A stretch of 27,181 bases of DNA, from assembly GCA_003254885.1 (NCBI GenBank), contig QANT01003540.1, forward strand, positions 1 to 27,181, given 5' to 3'. The notes below the pieces were generated by a model, which did no database searches, had not been told where the DNA came from, and saw only the letters and a program-made list of their open reading frames with translations. Position numbers and translations under genes: made by a program. Origin of the DNA: Purshia tridentata (lineage: Eukaryota; Streptophyta; Magnoliopsida; Rosales; Rosaceae). This document shows positions 10,542 to 21,158 of the stretch, piece after piece (positions within the stretch are counted from its first letter, which is position 1; the number at the start of each line of letters is the position of its first letter).

Positions 10542-12839
10542 ATGGCGATGAACCTCAAGGCTGGGACCAGGCCGCCATGGGTGGGACTAGCAGCTGCAGT
10601 TTGGGTGCAAATAGCAGCTGGAAATGCCAACAGCTTCCCACTTTACTCCCACACACTGAAATCGGTTCTGAGTTTCAACCAGCAGCAGCTCACCATGCTT
10701 GGTGTGGCCAATGATATTGGGGAAAATGTGGGCCTTCTTCCGGGTATTGCCTCCAACAAGCTCCCACCTTGGGTCATTCTTTTGATTGGTTCCTTTGCTT
10801 GCTTCTCTGGTTATGGCGTCCTTTGGCTTGCTGTTAGTCGCACTGTTCAGTCCTTGCCCTACTGGCTGGTATGTCTTTTTCTTTTCTTGCCCTTTAGAAT
10901 GAATGTGTCTGGTTTCTTCAGGTAATTAAAATTTAAAATCTCATTTCTTGAAGATTTGACATAGTGGGTTTGTTTTAATAATTTATTTTATTCGACTAGT
11001 GGTGTTTGAATGTAAATTGGAACTATTACTAGACTTATCTAGGGTATTGAGGATGTTGGATGTTATTGTTCGCATGCTTTCCTGTTAACCTGTTAATAAA
11101 GTTCTGGATGAATTGATTGATAAACATTGTTATGCTTGAATTTGATCTGTCCTTGCTCGTTTCTTGCTTAAGCAGCTTTCTTTTGGCCATTCATTTTGTT
11201 TTTAGAGATTTGATTATCCAATTAAATGATTATGGGTGGATATGGTTTATCTACAAATCCAGAAATTTTCTATTAACTAAGAGCATTTTTTTTTTTTTTT
11301 TTTTTTTTTTTCCCTGTGGTATTGCAGTTATGGATTGCCCTTTGTGTTGCCACTAATAGTACTGCTTGGTTTACCACAGCTGTGTTTGTAACCAATATGA
11401 GAAACTTCCCTTTTAGTCGTGGCACTGTTGCAGGTATTCTAAAAGGTTATGGGGGTCTCAGCGCAGCTGTATTTACAGAAATTTATAGTGTTCTGCTTCA
11501 TAATTCTTCATCTAAGCTTCTTCTCTTCCTTGCACTTGGGGTTCCTATTCTATGTTTCATTATGATGCATTTTGTTAGGCCTTGTACTCCAGCTACTAGT
11601 GAAGAATCCGCAGAGCGTGGCCACTTTCTTTTTATCCAATTTGCAAGCATTGCGCTTGGCTTATATGTGCTCACAACTACAATATTGGATGATTATCTTT
11701 CCTTAATTTCTCCAATTACCTACACTTTTATTGTCATAATGGTTCTACTTCTCATGGCACCACTTGCAATCCCTATAAAAATGACATTGTATCCCTCAAG
11801 AGCCAGAAAATCAGGGACACTTGATCAAACAGTTGGGTCTGCTGGTAGTTTGAACCATGGAGAAGGCAATTCTGCCAATGCAGACATAACAGAACCACTT
11901 CTGACGCCATCTCCATCGACAGGAAGCCTTGAAAGTGAAGGTGATGATTCATCCGATGTAGCTATGCTTCTTGCAGAGGGTGAGGGGGCAGTGAAGAGAA
12001 AGAGAAGGCCAAAAAGGGGGGAAGATTTCAAATTTAGTGAAGCTGTGGTCAAGGCTGACTTCTGGCTTCTATTCTTGGTTTATTTTGTAGGGGTTGGTTC
12101 TGGGGTAACTGTTCTCAATAATCTAGCCCAAATAGGGGTTGCGCAAGGAGTTTATGATACCACAATCTTGTTGTCTCTCTTCAGCTTTGGCAATTTTGTC
12201 GGCCGTCTTGGTGGAGGAGTTGTTTCTGAACATTTTGTAAGGTCAGTAACATTTATCCTCATGGCTAATCCACGACTCAGCTAATTGTTCTCTCCATGAA
12301 ATTAGTTCTGCTAATGAATATACTGAATCAGAGAAACGTCTTTTATTTGCAGGTCAAAAACAATCCCTCGAACAGTTTGGATGACATGCACTCAAATTAT
12401 AATGATCTTTATATATCTGCTGTTTGCTTATGCTATCAGTGGAACCCTTTTTGCTGCAACTGCATTACTTGGAGTCTGCTATGGTGTCCAATTTTCTATC
12501 ATGATCCCGACTGTCTCTGAACTCTTTGGCTTGAGGCATTTTGGCTTATTTTACAATTTCATGCAATTAGGGAATCCTCTAGGTGCATTTCTATTTTCAG
12601 GCCTCCTAGCAGGGTACATATATGATAATGAGGCAGCAAAGCAGCATGGCCTTCATCTTCACAAGACAAATGCCTCGTGCTTGGGGCCAGATTGCTTTAG
12701 GCTGACCTTCTTAGTTTTGGCTGTTGTCTGTGGTGTGGGTACCTTGTTGAGCATTGTTCTGAGTACAAGGATAAAGCCTGTTTATCAAATGCTTTATGCC
12801 GGGGGGTCCTTCAGGCTGCCTCAAAATACAGATCACTAA
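10542..12839 (+). CDS. Nodulin-like major facilitator superfamily transporter
   Basis: Three exons are inferred: 10542-10868, 11328-12241 and 12353-12839, giving 575 residues. Splice junctions CTG|GTATGT...GCAG|TTA and AG|GTCAGT...GCAG|GTC keep the frame. Residues from about 12 to 260 match the plant nodulin-like domain of the MFS, with an N-terminus of RPPWVGLAAAVWVQIAAGNA and a conserved internal stretch NFPFSRGTVAGILKGYGGLS. A long polar central loop (Ser/Glu-rich, then KRKRRPKRGEDF) separates it from the second half (FGNFVGRLGGGVVSEHF; PTVSELFGLRHFGLFYN). About twelve membrane segments are expected. Arabidopsis relatives of this type, from memory, are At4g34950, At2g16660 and At1g80530. 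The substrate is unknown and membrane location cannot be read from sequence. Intron 1 holds a 26-T tract near its acceptor (11286-11311). The length is normal for the family. Confidence 0.92.
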
Positions 12840-13669
12840 GATCAGTGAGCGGAGAGTGGAAGTTCAACTGCCTAAAGAAACTACCTCAGCTCTATTTAGT
12901 TTTTGTAACTCAAACTCTTATCAATGCGGTTCATGTTTGAGCGCCAATAGACATCAATACATATCAAGGCTCTAGTTTATGTCTATCTTTTTGGTTACAA
13001 TACACAAACGCTGCAGTTTGATCAAGTTACAAAATTCGGTTACAGCTTTTAATGCTAAGAAAGAGTGGGTTCCAATAATGATTTGGATTGAATGAGTGTT
13101 GCTGCTGGTTGGAAGTAGTGGTGATTAATATTTGTTGGGTGGCAATAGTGAATGTAAAAATATAGAGCTCATGGATGAAAGCAAGCAAGAGTCTGAATCA
13201 TGAAACAGTGTTGCAAAGCCACTGCCCTGAGCATTTGTCATAGAACATAATTAGCTGTATCTGTTTGTAACTTTAGACCTGAATAGTGATGTAATTGAAA
13301 ACAATTTTTTACTTTCAGAAGTGATAATTCTGTTTCTAACAATCAAATGCCATTAAGCTGTTAGTTGCATGAACTATATCATTGATAGATGATAGTAACT
13401 CTACCCAAAAGTGTAGACTGTTATTGTAACAACTCACAATAGCAATATGTTGCCTCAATGAATTCATACATGGATGGATGAACAAATTACAAATAAATCA
13501 TGGACAAATCAACCAGGAAATATATTTAGGGCTCTCTTTTCCCATGTAAAGACAAATGGGGATGCCTATTACAGTAACACTGAGGGAAAAATAAACAAAC
13601 TTCTAAGAACACACCAAAATTTCATATATCAGTTGAAGTAAAACTGTTAAAGATAGAGTTGTACAAATT
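12840..13669. other. Convergent intergenic region (3' UTRs)
   Basis: The MFS gene (+) and SAM gene (-) end towards each other across 830 bp. The first few hundred bases are presumably MFS 3' UTR and the last hundred or so are SAM 3' UTR. No coding frame or RNA gene is seen. Confidence 0.5.
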
Positions 13670-14491
13670 TCAAGTGGGTTTCATATCCTGAAATAGTGCA
13701 GTCCAGAGTGAATGATCATCATAATCAACCTCCACATTTTCCTTCTCATATGGAGTGCAGAACTTTGGGCTCACAGCAACTCTTCCATCCAAAGGTGCAG
13801 ACAGTCTTGGGCTTCTATTTGTGACCATGAGCCTCTCATGTGTTCTTCCATCCAAAGGCCCAGACAACTTAGGGCTCCTAGCAGCCACCAACAACTTCTC
13901 TGGAGCCTTTCCATCAAAAGCACCAGTAAGTCTGGGGCTCTTATTTGTGTACACCAACCTCTCATGGGTCTTCCCATCCAGAGGCCCAGATAGTTTCAAG
14001 CTCCTATTGTTATGGGCCGTCAACCTCTCATGGACCCTCCCATCCAAAGGCCCAGATAGTGCTATGCTTCTAGTTTTGACCATAATTGGTGGCCTCTCTT
14101 CCTTGACCTGGTCTTCATGACTCTTGTGCTTCCTCAACAAAGCTCCTCTCCAATGCTCTTGATACTTTCCTGGCTCTGCAGCCACATCTTTAAGAGACAT
14201 CTCCTCCTGAAAAACCCACTTTCTAAAATACTTGCTGAAGCACTTCTTGGTTCTGATGAGTGCCAAATTGAGCCTTGAAAGCGACCTTGTGCCCCCTCCA
14301 TTTTCTTTCTTGGCAAGCTTTAGAATCTCTAGCCTGTGTTTGGCCACAGAGATTCCCATGCTCTGCAGAAACTCATGGTCAAAGTAAGTTGCATCCTCCA
14401 ATTGTAGCTCATTGCGAGAGAAGGCTAGACCGTACTCGTAGATGAGTGAGGGTTCAAGCCCTGTTTTTGATAGCCATGAGAACCAGTCCAT
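13670..14491 (-). CDS. SAM-domain protein with C-terminal 21-residue repeats
   Basis: An intronless gene for 273 residues. Residues 1-62 resemble a sterile alpha motif: WFSWLSKTGLEPSLIYEYGLAF, then FDHEFLQSMGISVAKHRLEILKLA, with the typical 'L..MGI....HR..IL..' pattern. SAM domains mediate protein or RNA contacts. Residues 68-130 are basic and linker-like. Residues 141-244 hold five imperfect copies of a 21-22-residue unit with core RSxxLSGPLDGRxHERL (starts at about 141, 163, 184, 205 and 226; the last is truncated). The tail ends with the acidic stretch VEVDYDDHSLWTALFQDMKP. The function is unknown; I recognise it only as a plant SAM-domain protein. A TATA-like sequence lies about 85 bp upstream. 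An in-frame alternative start is not apparent, and the SAM fold needs the first residues. Confidence 0.9.
   Translation of the reverse strand: MDWFSWLSKTGLEPSLIYEYGLAFSRNELQLEDATYFDHEFLQSMGISVAKHRLEILKLAKKENGGGTRSLSRLNLALIRTKKCFSKYFRKWVFQEEMSLKDVAAEPGKYQEHWRGALLRKHKSHEDQVKEERPPIMVKTRSIALSGPLDGRVHERLTAHNNRSLKLSGPLDGKTHERLVYTNKSPRLTGAFDGKAPEKLLVAARSPKLSGPLDGRTHERLMVTNRSPRLSAPLDGRVAVSPKFCTPYEKENVEVDYDDHSLWTALFQDMKPT
13760..14071 (-). repeat. 63-bp coding tandem repeat (about five units)
   Basis: This is the DNA basis of the SAM-protein repeat: units of about 63-66 bp, each encoding the LSGPLDG-type core. Units 1, 2 and 4 keep HERL; unit 3 reads LTGAFDG and EKL; unit 5 loses HERL and ends the array. 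The divergence between units indicates an old, maintained array rather than a recent expansion. Confidence 0.85.
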
Positions 14492-14572
14492 GGCTATAGC
14501 TAAGCTAATGCTTCATATAGTATGGTAAATATAGATATGTGAGGGTGTCCTAGACTCTTAGCTAGGTTGGAG

Positions 14573-14582
14573 ATATATAACA
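14573..14582 (-). promoter_or_regulatory. TATA box of SAM-domain gene
   Basis: On the minus strand the sequence reads TTATATATCT, about 85 bp upstream of the ATG. A start about 30 bp downstream would leave a 5' UTR near 50 nt. Confidence 0.5.
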
Positions 14583-15141
14583 AGAAGAAGAAGATGATAA
14601 ATCAATATAAATTAATGTGGTGGGTAAGTTTCTATTCATTTGGACTTTAATGGAGCCCCATCTAAATTTCTCTTTCTGGAAAATTTGGATGGTAGTTGGG
14701 CTTGAATGTGACATCAGCAATATCCTGGAAATTGAGCATGAGCAATAAGCAGCAAAATTGTTCATGAAAAGTGAAGTCTGTACTATTAGTTACAGTTACA
14801 CTGTTACAGTGAGGTCCCAAAGGCAGGTAAGAACTAAATGATGAGACTTTTAAAATGTAAGAGATCAGGGGGCAAAAATTATGGGAGCAGTTAGGATATT
14901 AAATTGGATAACCTACTGCAAACTTTATCAAAATCAGTACGACAAACTTCAAAGACCAGAATTTAGGGGGACCCTGTGACTTTTAGCCCCATTTTTTTTG
15001 CTCTTTAATTGATAATTACCTGCTCACTTATGAATCTGGTAATGTTTATGTTTCTCCCAAAAACGTAAAAGAAATATGACTGAACAACCTACTGCAATAA
15101 TATTTGTCTTTTAATATTGCACCTTAATTTTATCAACCTTC
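14583..15141. other. Spacer between divergent SAM and MICU genes
   Basis: No gene is seen. The promoter of the minus-strand SAM gene lies at its left end, and the copia-like remnant begins at or near its right end. Confidence 0.4.
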
Positions 15142-15530
15142 TGTTACATCATGCATGCCTATAGATAGTCATAATTTTTACCCAACCCATTCAAGGACAT
15201 TAACAATATATAGCTCATAATTAAAAGACTTTATGGCTCATTATCAATGGAAAGTATGAATTCAACGGGTCATTGTTAACCGTAGGATTGTGTTTTTTGT
15301 TCTTTGCATACATAGAATTCTTGTACTCTAAGTATTCTATTCCCTATGTTTCTAGGTTTACTGAGGTATAAATAAAGGTTACATGCTATGCTACTAATAA
15401 AATCACCAAGTTCATATTTTCTACGTAATATCAGAGGTATTTACGAATTAGTAAATTTTCTTTTCTAACGTATATTCATGTGTAATTATAATGTAAATTT
15501 TTTTTAGAAAAAAAAAAATCGGAGTGAATA
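15142..15530 (+). mobile_element. Decayed Ty1-copia LTR end with primer-binding site remnant
   Basis: Positions 15426-15437 (TAATATCAGAGG) match the copia tRNA-iMet primer-binding site TGGTATCAGAGC at 9 of 12 positions, with two G-to-A changes. Upstream the sequence has the layout of an LTR end: TATAAATA (15367-15374) overlapping AATAAA (15370-15375), then a pyrimidine-rich tail ending TTTTCTAC before the primer site. The downstream sequence TATTTACGAATTAGTAAA resembles the start of copia internal regions. The left edge is uncertain; TGTTACATC at 15142 could be the LTR start. No gag or pol frame survives, so this is a truncated fragment directly upstream of the MICU gene. Confidence 0.45.
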
Positions 15531-15910
15531 TAATAATAGTTATAGAGTAAGAGTAAAAGTTGAATTCTTACATTGACTGAAGTATTGTATTGCTAAGCTC
15601 CCGGATCTTCCGCTTGAATAATTTCACGCCGTCGGATCGATCCAAGTGTAGAAATTCACTTAAACCCAAGAAAACATGACAACCACCAACTAACTTTTGA
15701 GAAAAACCGTTACAAAGCGATTGAGTCAGAGGCTTGGCACCAGTTTTCCCGCTCCAAACTCTGTCACTCGCTCTATTTCCATCTCTCGTTGTTATTATTA
15801 TTATAACGTCCAGTCTTTCCTTTTGAAGCGAATCGCTCACCAATTTGTGTGCGTGTTTTCAGAACTGAGAACGGATCGATCAGAAGCATAGCCATTGATA
15901 GACTCATAGT

Positions 15911-17879
15911 ATGTTTTCTTGGGCATCTTCAAGAAAACCCTCACGGTCTATCCACCGGGTTCTTTCAAGTGTCCAACGAGTCAGCTCTCGCCCTTTGTTC
16001 AACAAATCACAACCCTCTTCTTCCTCCTCATCGTCACCATCTTCATCTTCATCTTCTTCAGTCAGTTCATCAGTGGGTGGGTTTGGTTACAATGAATATA
16101 ATAACAGTGGCAGTTTCAATTTCTTTCTGAGATCAATTTCTTCAGGGGTTCTGATAATTGGGTCCAGCTTAGGCTTCTCTTATTGGTCCTCTTCTTCTTT
16201 GGATCCAAATCCCTTTAATCTGTCTTTTGCTGATAATTGCCCAAAAGAGACCACGACATGGGCAATGACCAATGATCCAAATAAAGCTCCGTCTTCTCTC
16301 TTTCCAGGTAGGTAGTAGCCAGTTACCCTGCTATAATCAAGCTGATTTCTTTTTCTTGTTGCATTATATATACATTAATTGGTAAGGCTTTTAAAATTTC
16401 ATAGTAATGAATAGATTGGTGTTGTAACTTTTCAGATGCATATAGGAAAAGAAAGTTCTTCAAGTATGAAAAACGGCTAAGAGAGCAAAGTCCTCCTGAG
16501 AAGGTATAGAAAATGATTTAGTTTTTGTTACCACATATTGGGTTTATTGTGTTGTGTTAACTGTGTTTCAGGTTTTTGAGTACTTTGCATCGGTTAAACA
16601 AGACGGGGAGGCGTATATGAGTCCGGCGGACTTGATGAGAGCAGTGGTTCCGGTATTTCCACCCTCTGAATCAACCCGTGTTAGAGAAGGCTGCTTAAGA
16701 GGAGAGCAGGTTCCTGGACATTTGCAATGTGCTCCTTCCAAATTCTTCATGCTTTTTGACACTGACGGCGATGGACTCATTTCTTTTGCGGAATTCATCT
16801 TTTTCCTCACTCTCCTCCGAATCCCTGAATCGAGCTTTCGGGTGGCATTTAAAATGTTTGATCATGACAACAGCGGGTGAGTTTTTTCACATCATTATCA
16901 TCCATCTTTCCCAAGAAACTTTGACATATATATATAGAAAGCTAACTTGTTACTTGTTTTGATGATTGACAGTGACATTGATAAAGAGGAATTTAATAAA
17001 GTGATGGCTGTGATGCGATCTCAAAGCAAACAAAGCAAGGATGGCCACAGGATCAAAGTTTCTGTTGAAGGAGGCCTGCTCGACTACTTCTTTGGCAAAG
17101 ACGGCAAAGCAAGTCTCAAAGTTGAAAGATTTGTTCAGTTCTTCAGAGATTTACACGATGAGGTATACAATTCTGTCTCTCTCTTGATGAATTTCATACC
17201 ATATTTCAGTCGATTGAGATCATTAATTCTTGTTTTCTTCATCAATGTTTGAATATGAAAGATCTTGCGCTTGGAGTTTTCCCATTACGACTACAAATCA
17301 CAAGGAAGCATATCAGCTAAAGATTTCGCCTTGTCCCTGGTTGCATCTGCTGATATCAGTGATATAAATAAGTTGCTTGATCGGGTCGACGAAATTGACG
17401 ACTCAAATCTTAAAGACATACATATTACATTCAAGGAATTTAAAGATTTTGCAGAGCTGCGTAAAAACTTGCAGTCCTTCTCTATCGCCATTTTCAGTTA
17501 CGGAGAAGTTAATGGGGTCTTGAGAAAGCAAGATTTCCAGAGAGCGGCTTCCCAAGTAAATACACCAACCCATCAACCTATTGATAACTCATATCTGATT
17601 AACAAGTACAGTAGTAGTAGTACCCTTGCTTATACTAATTAATGATTGACTAATTTATATTTATACATACAGGTGTCTGGCATCTCTGTTACTAACAATG
17701 TGATTGACATAATATTCCATGTATTTGATGCTGATGGTGATGGAGATTTAAGTGCAAATGAGTTCGTAAGAGCCTTAAAAAATAGGGGAGGTGAAATCTC
17801 ACAGACAGGCCTCAGGGGACTCTTATCTTGCTGGTTTAATTGTACTTTTCGTCAGCAAAGCTGCAACTTCAATTTCTAA
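15911..17879 (+). CDS. MICU: Mitochondrial calcium uptake protein, MICU type
   Basis: Six exons are inferred: 15911-16307, 16436-16503, 16572-16876, 16973-17162, 17262-17555 and 17673-17879, giving 486 residues, close to the roughly 500 of Arabidopsis MICU. MICU proteins are calcium sensors that gate the mitochondrial calcium uniporter in the inner membrane/intermembrane space. Residues 1-30 are Arg/Ser-rich with few acids, fitting a mitochondrial presequence. A Ser-rich tract follows (35-54), then a hydrophobic segment (79-92, GVLIIGSSLGFSYW). The basic block RKRKFFKYEKRLREQSPPEKVFEYFA is the MICU signature region. Three canonical EF-hand loops are present: D218-E229 (DTDGDGLISFAE), D252-E263 (DHDNSGDIDKEE) and D437-E448 (DADGDGDLSANE). 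Three canonical loops is the plant MICU pattern as I recall it; animal MICU1 has two. Intron 3 interrupts EF-hand 2. The C-terminus (LLSCWFNCT...) is family-like. Confidence 0.94.
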
Positions 17880-18985
17880 GCCCATACCTCATTGATTCTA
17901 TTTTGAATTTGACCATTACAACTTCAACCAATTTTGTTTTTTTTTTTTTTTTTTTCACTTGGAGATTTATTTTGTTTTCAAAGGTGATTGTACTCGTTTA
18001 AGCCAAATTAGTCAAATCTGCCAGATCATCTTTATTAATTTTGTACAAATATTTTTACTGTTAATATAATTAATAGTCTGGTATATTTCTTTAGTAAATG
18101 CAATCACATTATCCAATCTAGTCCAGATGGTCTTCATATATACTATATAATCATTATGCACCTCCAAGTCCAAACACTAATGTTTTCCTAGTTGAGGTTG
18201 TGGGTTATGCTGCATGAAGATGTAGTTTCTTAGACATGGACAGAACTCTATGTCTTTCGCTACCTTTAAAGTTGGGAGTAGTTGTGATGGAATGATTCAT
18301 TCATCAATGCAACAGTAGGCTCAAAGGCACCCCCCCCATCTGCCATAGGAAGCATTTTCTTAATGACATTCAATAATAAATGAAAGTCAAGCATTAACAA
18401 CATGAAGAGGTTGCAACTCATTATCCTTCTTAGCACTCTTCCTTACATTGTACATCTGGGTTCAATCTAAAATCAAGTGAAAAACACCAAAGGCAGGGAT
18501 GACAATAAGAGAGCCAATCTTAGTCTTATAATTTGAGAGTACTTAGCAGAGTAGGTTTTGACACAAATGACAACATTGTGTCACTTCTAGAACCAATCAC
18601 TTGTCAACTTTTCAGTTTATTTATACTTCATCATAGATCCAAAAATGGGTTGCCCGACTAATAGGCATAGATCATCACAGATACTGTGCATCACAAACAA
18701 GATAAGAATGTCATCAGTATACCATGGAAAGACATTGAATTGGACAAGCAGATCCAGTTGCGAAATGAAACCCGTCTTGAAACCTTGAAATTAATGGTCT
18801 TCATTGTCTATGTACATTACAAAATTGCAAATGCATGTGCGCATGCCATATACACACATTACATATCTGAAATTGAAGCAGACCATAACAAGACTCCAAG
18901 TGATCCGAAAATTCTCTACAAATCTAATATGCGCTGCTAATTGAATATAGCAACTAAGAGCAACTAACAAACGCAAAGAAGGAAT
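17880..18985. other. Convergent spacer between MICU and ALP1-like genes
   Basis: This presumably holds the MICU 3' UTR and the 3' UTR of the minus-strand gene. It contains an 18-T tract near 17938-17955 and a short C run near 18330. The open frame at 18686-18940 has no protein-like character. Confidence 0.45.
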
Positions 18986-20302
18986 TCATCTTCTCAGGCT
19001 TACCCGACTCAAGTGCGTGGCAAGGGCATTCCTAATTCTCTCGCCACTCTCATTCACCTCTCCATCAAAAACCGGAAGCTCTTCTTCCCTTGAGCACCCC
19101 ACATTGTCATCCGGCATCGGCTCCTGACACTTGATCAGAAAATTATGCAGCAGACACCCTGAAACAACCACAAATGGCAAAAACTCTATACACTCTTCCT
19201 TCCACTGCCTAGACAGGAGCTGCCACCGAGCCCGAACTCTCCCAAATGCCGTGCCAACCAACCCCATTGCGCGACTATGTGCAGAATTAAAGGCCCTTTC
19301 TAATGAACCGAAACTATACTCCTCGTTCGATTTTGTATAAGGGGTTAAAAGCCATGGTAAGAGAGGGAAGCAAGAGTCCCCCAATATGTATTGAGGAATG
19401 GAATTGCCATTACCAAGCTCACAAACAGGACCATTGAGCAAGTCCCTAGATTCTTCAACACCCAAATAGAGCTTACTCTGACTGAAAATGGATTCGGGTT
19501 TCATGGTGCTGGGCCACCCAGCCGAGACATCCAGGAACCTCCCTTCAGAATCCACCAATGCCTGAACCAACAAAGATCCATTTGGCCCCAACACCTCCCC
19601 ACCAACCCCAAACCTCCCAAACCCCAGAACCCCACAACAATTCGGCAGTGAAATCCATCTGAAAGCCCCCACAATCCGCTCTATATCGGACTGAAACTCG
19701 AACAAGTTCCCTAATTTATCATTCACCGCCTTACAGACGGCGTAAAAGGCGCGGCAGGCCTCCACCGAGTCGAGCCCGAAGCGCCTCCCCACCGCCTTAT
19801 AGCTCGCGCCGTGGGCCAAGCGAAAAATTGCAGCGGCGAGAGCGAAATTGGGCGGAATCGAATGGATCGTGGACTTGAGAAATGGGGCGAGCATGGAGAG
19901 GAGGATGGAGAAGGTGTGTTCTGACATGCGGAAGGTTTGGGACCACCGTGAGTCGGAGCTTCTGTCAGAGGCGGTGTCGGAGAGGAAGCGGTTGAACCAG
20001 CATTCTTGCTGCCGTGGGTGTGGCGGTGGTGGTGGTTGTGGCGGTGGGTTTTGAAAGGAGAGGAGGGAGGTGGCGGTGGAGGAGAGGAGGGTTTCTAGGG
20101 TTAGGGTTTGGGAGGGGAGGAGAAGGAGGTCGTTTTGGGAGAGGAAGGAGTGGGCGAGTGAGGTGGCGGCGGTGATGAGAGTGGTGACGTCTTGTTGATT
20201 GTCGTCTTCGTTGGTGGTGTTGTTCTGGGTTTGGTGTCGTTTCTTGGCTTTTGCCTTGCGTCTGGTGGCGCTCATGGCTGCGCCGCCGCAGCCGGCAGCC
20301 AT
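18986..20302 (-). CDS. ALP1/HARBI1-like protein, domesticated PIF/Harbinger transposase
   Basis: An intronless gene for 438 residues. It starts with a basic, NLS-like segment (RRKAKAKKRH, residues 14-23), followed by a proline run (86-96). Residues 125-210 include a helix-turn-helix-like part (ASYKAVGRRFGLDSVEACRAF). Residues 213-388 align by eye to the DDE_Tnp_4 fold: LPNCCG, LVQALVDSEGRFLDVSAGWP, YILGDSCFPLLPWLLTPY, AHSRAMGLVGTAFGRVRARW and SGCLLHNFLI. The first acidic site, normally D-x-T-H after CCG, reads VLGFGRF here. The usual GWPGSxHD reads GWPSTMKPE, and the usual V-E-x-A-F-G reads VGTAFG; only the Asp of GDS (D309) remains. Transposition activity is therefore unlikely. Arabidopsis relatives include ALP1, which opposes Polycomb silencing, and At3g19120-type proteins. 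Which one is orthologous, and any chromatin role, is inference. A GAGT-type microsatellite lies in the 5' UTR. Confidence 0.9.
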   Translation of the reverse strand: MAAGCGGAAMSATRRKAKAKKRHQTQNNTTNEDDNQQDVTTLITAATSLAHSFLSQNDLLLLPSQTLTLETLLSSTATSLLSFQNPPPQPPPPPHPRQQECWFNRFLSDTASDRSSDSRWSQTFRMSEHTFSILLSMLAPFLKSTIHSIPPNFALAAAIFRLAHGASYKAVGRRFGLDSVEACRAFYAVCKAVNDKLGNLFEFQSDIERIVGAFRWISLPNCCGVLGFGRFGVGGEVLGPNGSLLVQALVDSEGRFLDVSAGWPSTMKPESIFSQSKLYLGVEESRDLLNGPVCELGNGNSIPQYILGDSCFPLLPWLLTPYTKSNEEYSFGSLERAFNSAHSRAMGLVGTAFGRVRARWQLLSRQWKEECIEFLPFVVVSGCLLHNFLIKCQEPMPDDNVGCSREEELPVFDGEVNESGERIRNALATHLSRVSLRR

Positions 20303-20352
20303 CGGTGGTGGAGTTGCTTTTTTCTATTTGTCGGACTGATAATGATTAGTAG

Positions 20353-20379
20353 GAGTGAGTGAGTGAGTGAGTGAGTGAG
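20353..20379. repeat. GAGT tetranucleotide microsatellite
   Basis: Six to seven GAGT units run into a short GA repeat about 50 bp upstream of the ALP1-like ATG. On the sense strand of that gene this is a CTCA/CT-rich leader, probably transcribed. Confidence 0.85.
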
Positions 20380-20399
20380 AGAGATCTTGTGGCAGTGAG

Positions 20400-21011
20400 T
20401 GTGACTGGTTAAGTACTGTGTAGTATGTTTTTCCTTCTGTTTTTCTCTTTTCAGCCCTTTCCAAAACATTTTGTAAAGAATTACCTATTTTGTGACAATA
20501 ATATCCCAAATAAGACTATATGGTAAGACAATTATTACTAGCAGGGAATCATATTTTACAATCAAAGAAGTTAAGGAGAAATTAAATCTGCAAATATGGT
20601 CACCGAGTAGCTACTAGAGATATAAAGTTCCAAATAAAATATAAATCTTCTTTAATTAATTTTTATTGAAAAAGAAGGATTTCTATAAACTTATTAAAAA
20701 ACTTATTATTCTTTTATTTGTTTTTAAAGAACTTTAAATACTAACATATTTTAAAGTTGGAAGGATTACAATAAGGATCAGATTACAATCGGATCAACAC
20801 GTGATTTGGGATTTGACATTTGATTCAAACTCTTAAATTCATATTTCAATTCTATCTCGATCCGGTTTTCATTATGAGTACACAATTTCGATATAGTCTA
20901 AAACAAATTAGCTTTCTGACTTTTTTTTTTTTTCATCTTAAATATAAACTTTGCCTTCCAATATCTAAATCCAAATAATATTTATAATTTTATATAGAGT
21001 CCTATTACAGT
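20400..21011. other. Shared intergenic promoter region, ALP1-like and NUB1-like genes
   Basis: The two start codons are 857 bp apart in divergent orientation, so both promoters must lie here. It is strongly AT-rich. A TATATAGA at 20991-20998 is placed 160 bp before the NUB1-like ATG and could serve it. No clear TATA box is seen for the minus-strand gene. Confidence 0.4.
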
Positions 21012-21158
21012 GTGCCCTCTGACACAAAAGTGGAAAGTTTAAGCTTTGTTTTTTTGGCCAGGAAAAGTATAAGCCTTGATGAACAAGAAATTCTCTTTAA
21101 ACCCATTCCCGTCTTCTTCGAAAACCCCACGTTGTCCTCAGCCCTCTCTATCTCTCTC

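Noticed and set aside
11825..12052. Minus-strand 75-codon frame inside MFS exon 2
   Set aside because: It is the antisense of the polar central loop of the transporter, with no independent support.
12296..12520. 74-codon plus-strand frame over MFS intron 2 and exon 3
   Set aside because: It is the wrong frame across a clear GT-AG intron; the spliced frame continues the transporter.
15568..15843. Minus-strand 91-codon frame upstream of MICU
   Set aside because: It starts with TTG, has no domain, and overlaps the likely MICU leader.
20095..20112. Telomere-like sequence CTAGGGTTAGGGTTTGGG
   Set aside because: It lies inside the ALP1-like coding region and encodes Leu/Thr-rich residues in frame, so it is not an interstitial telomeric array.
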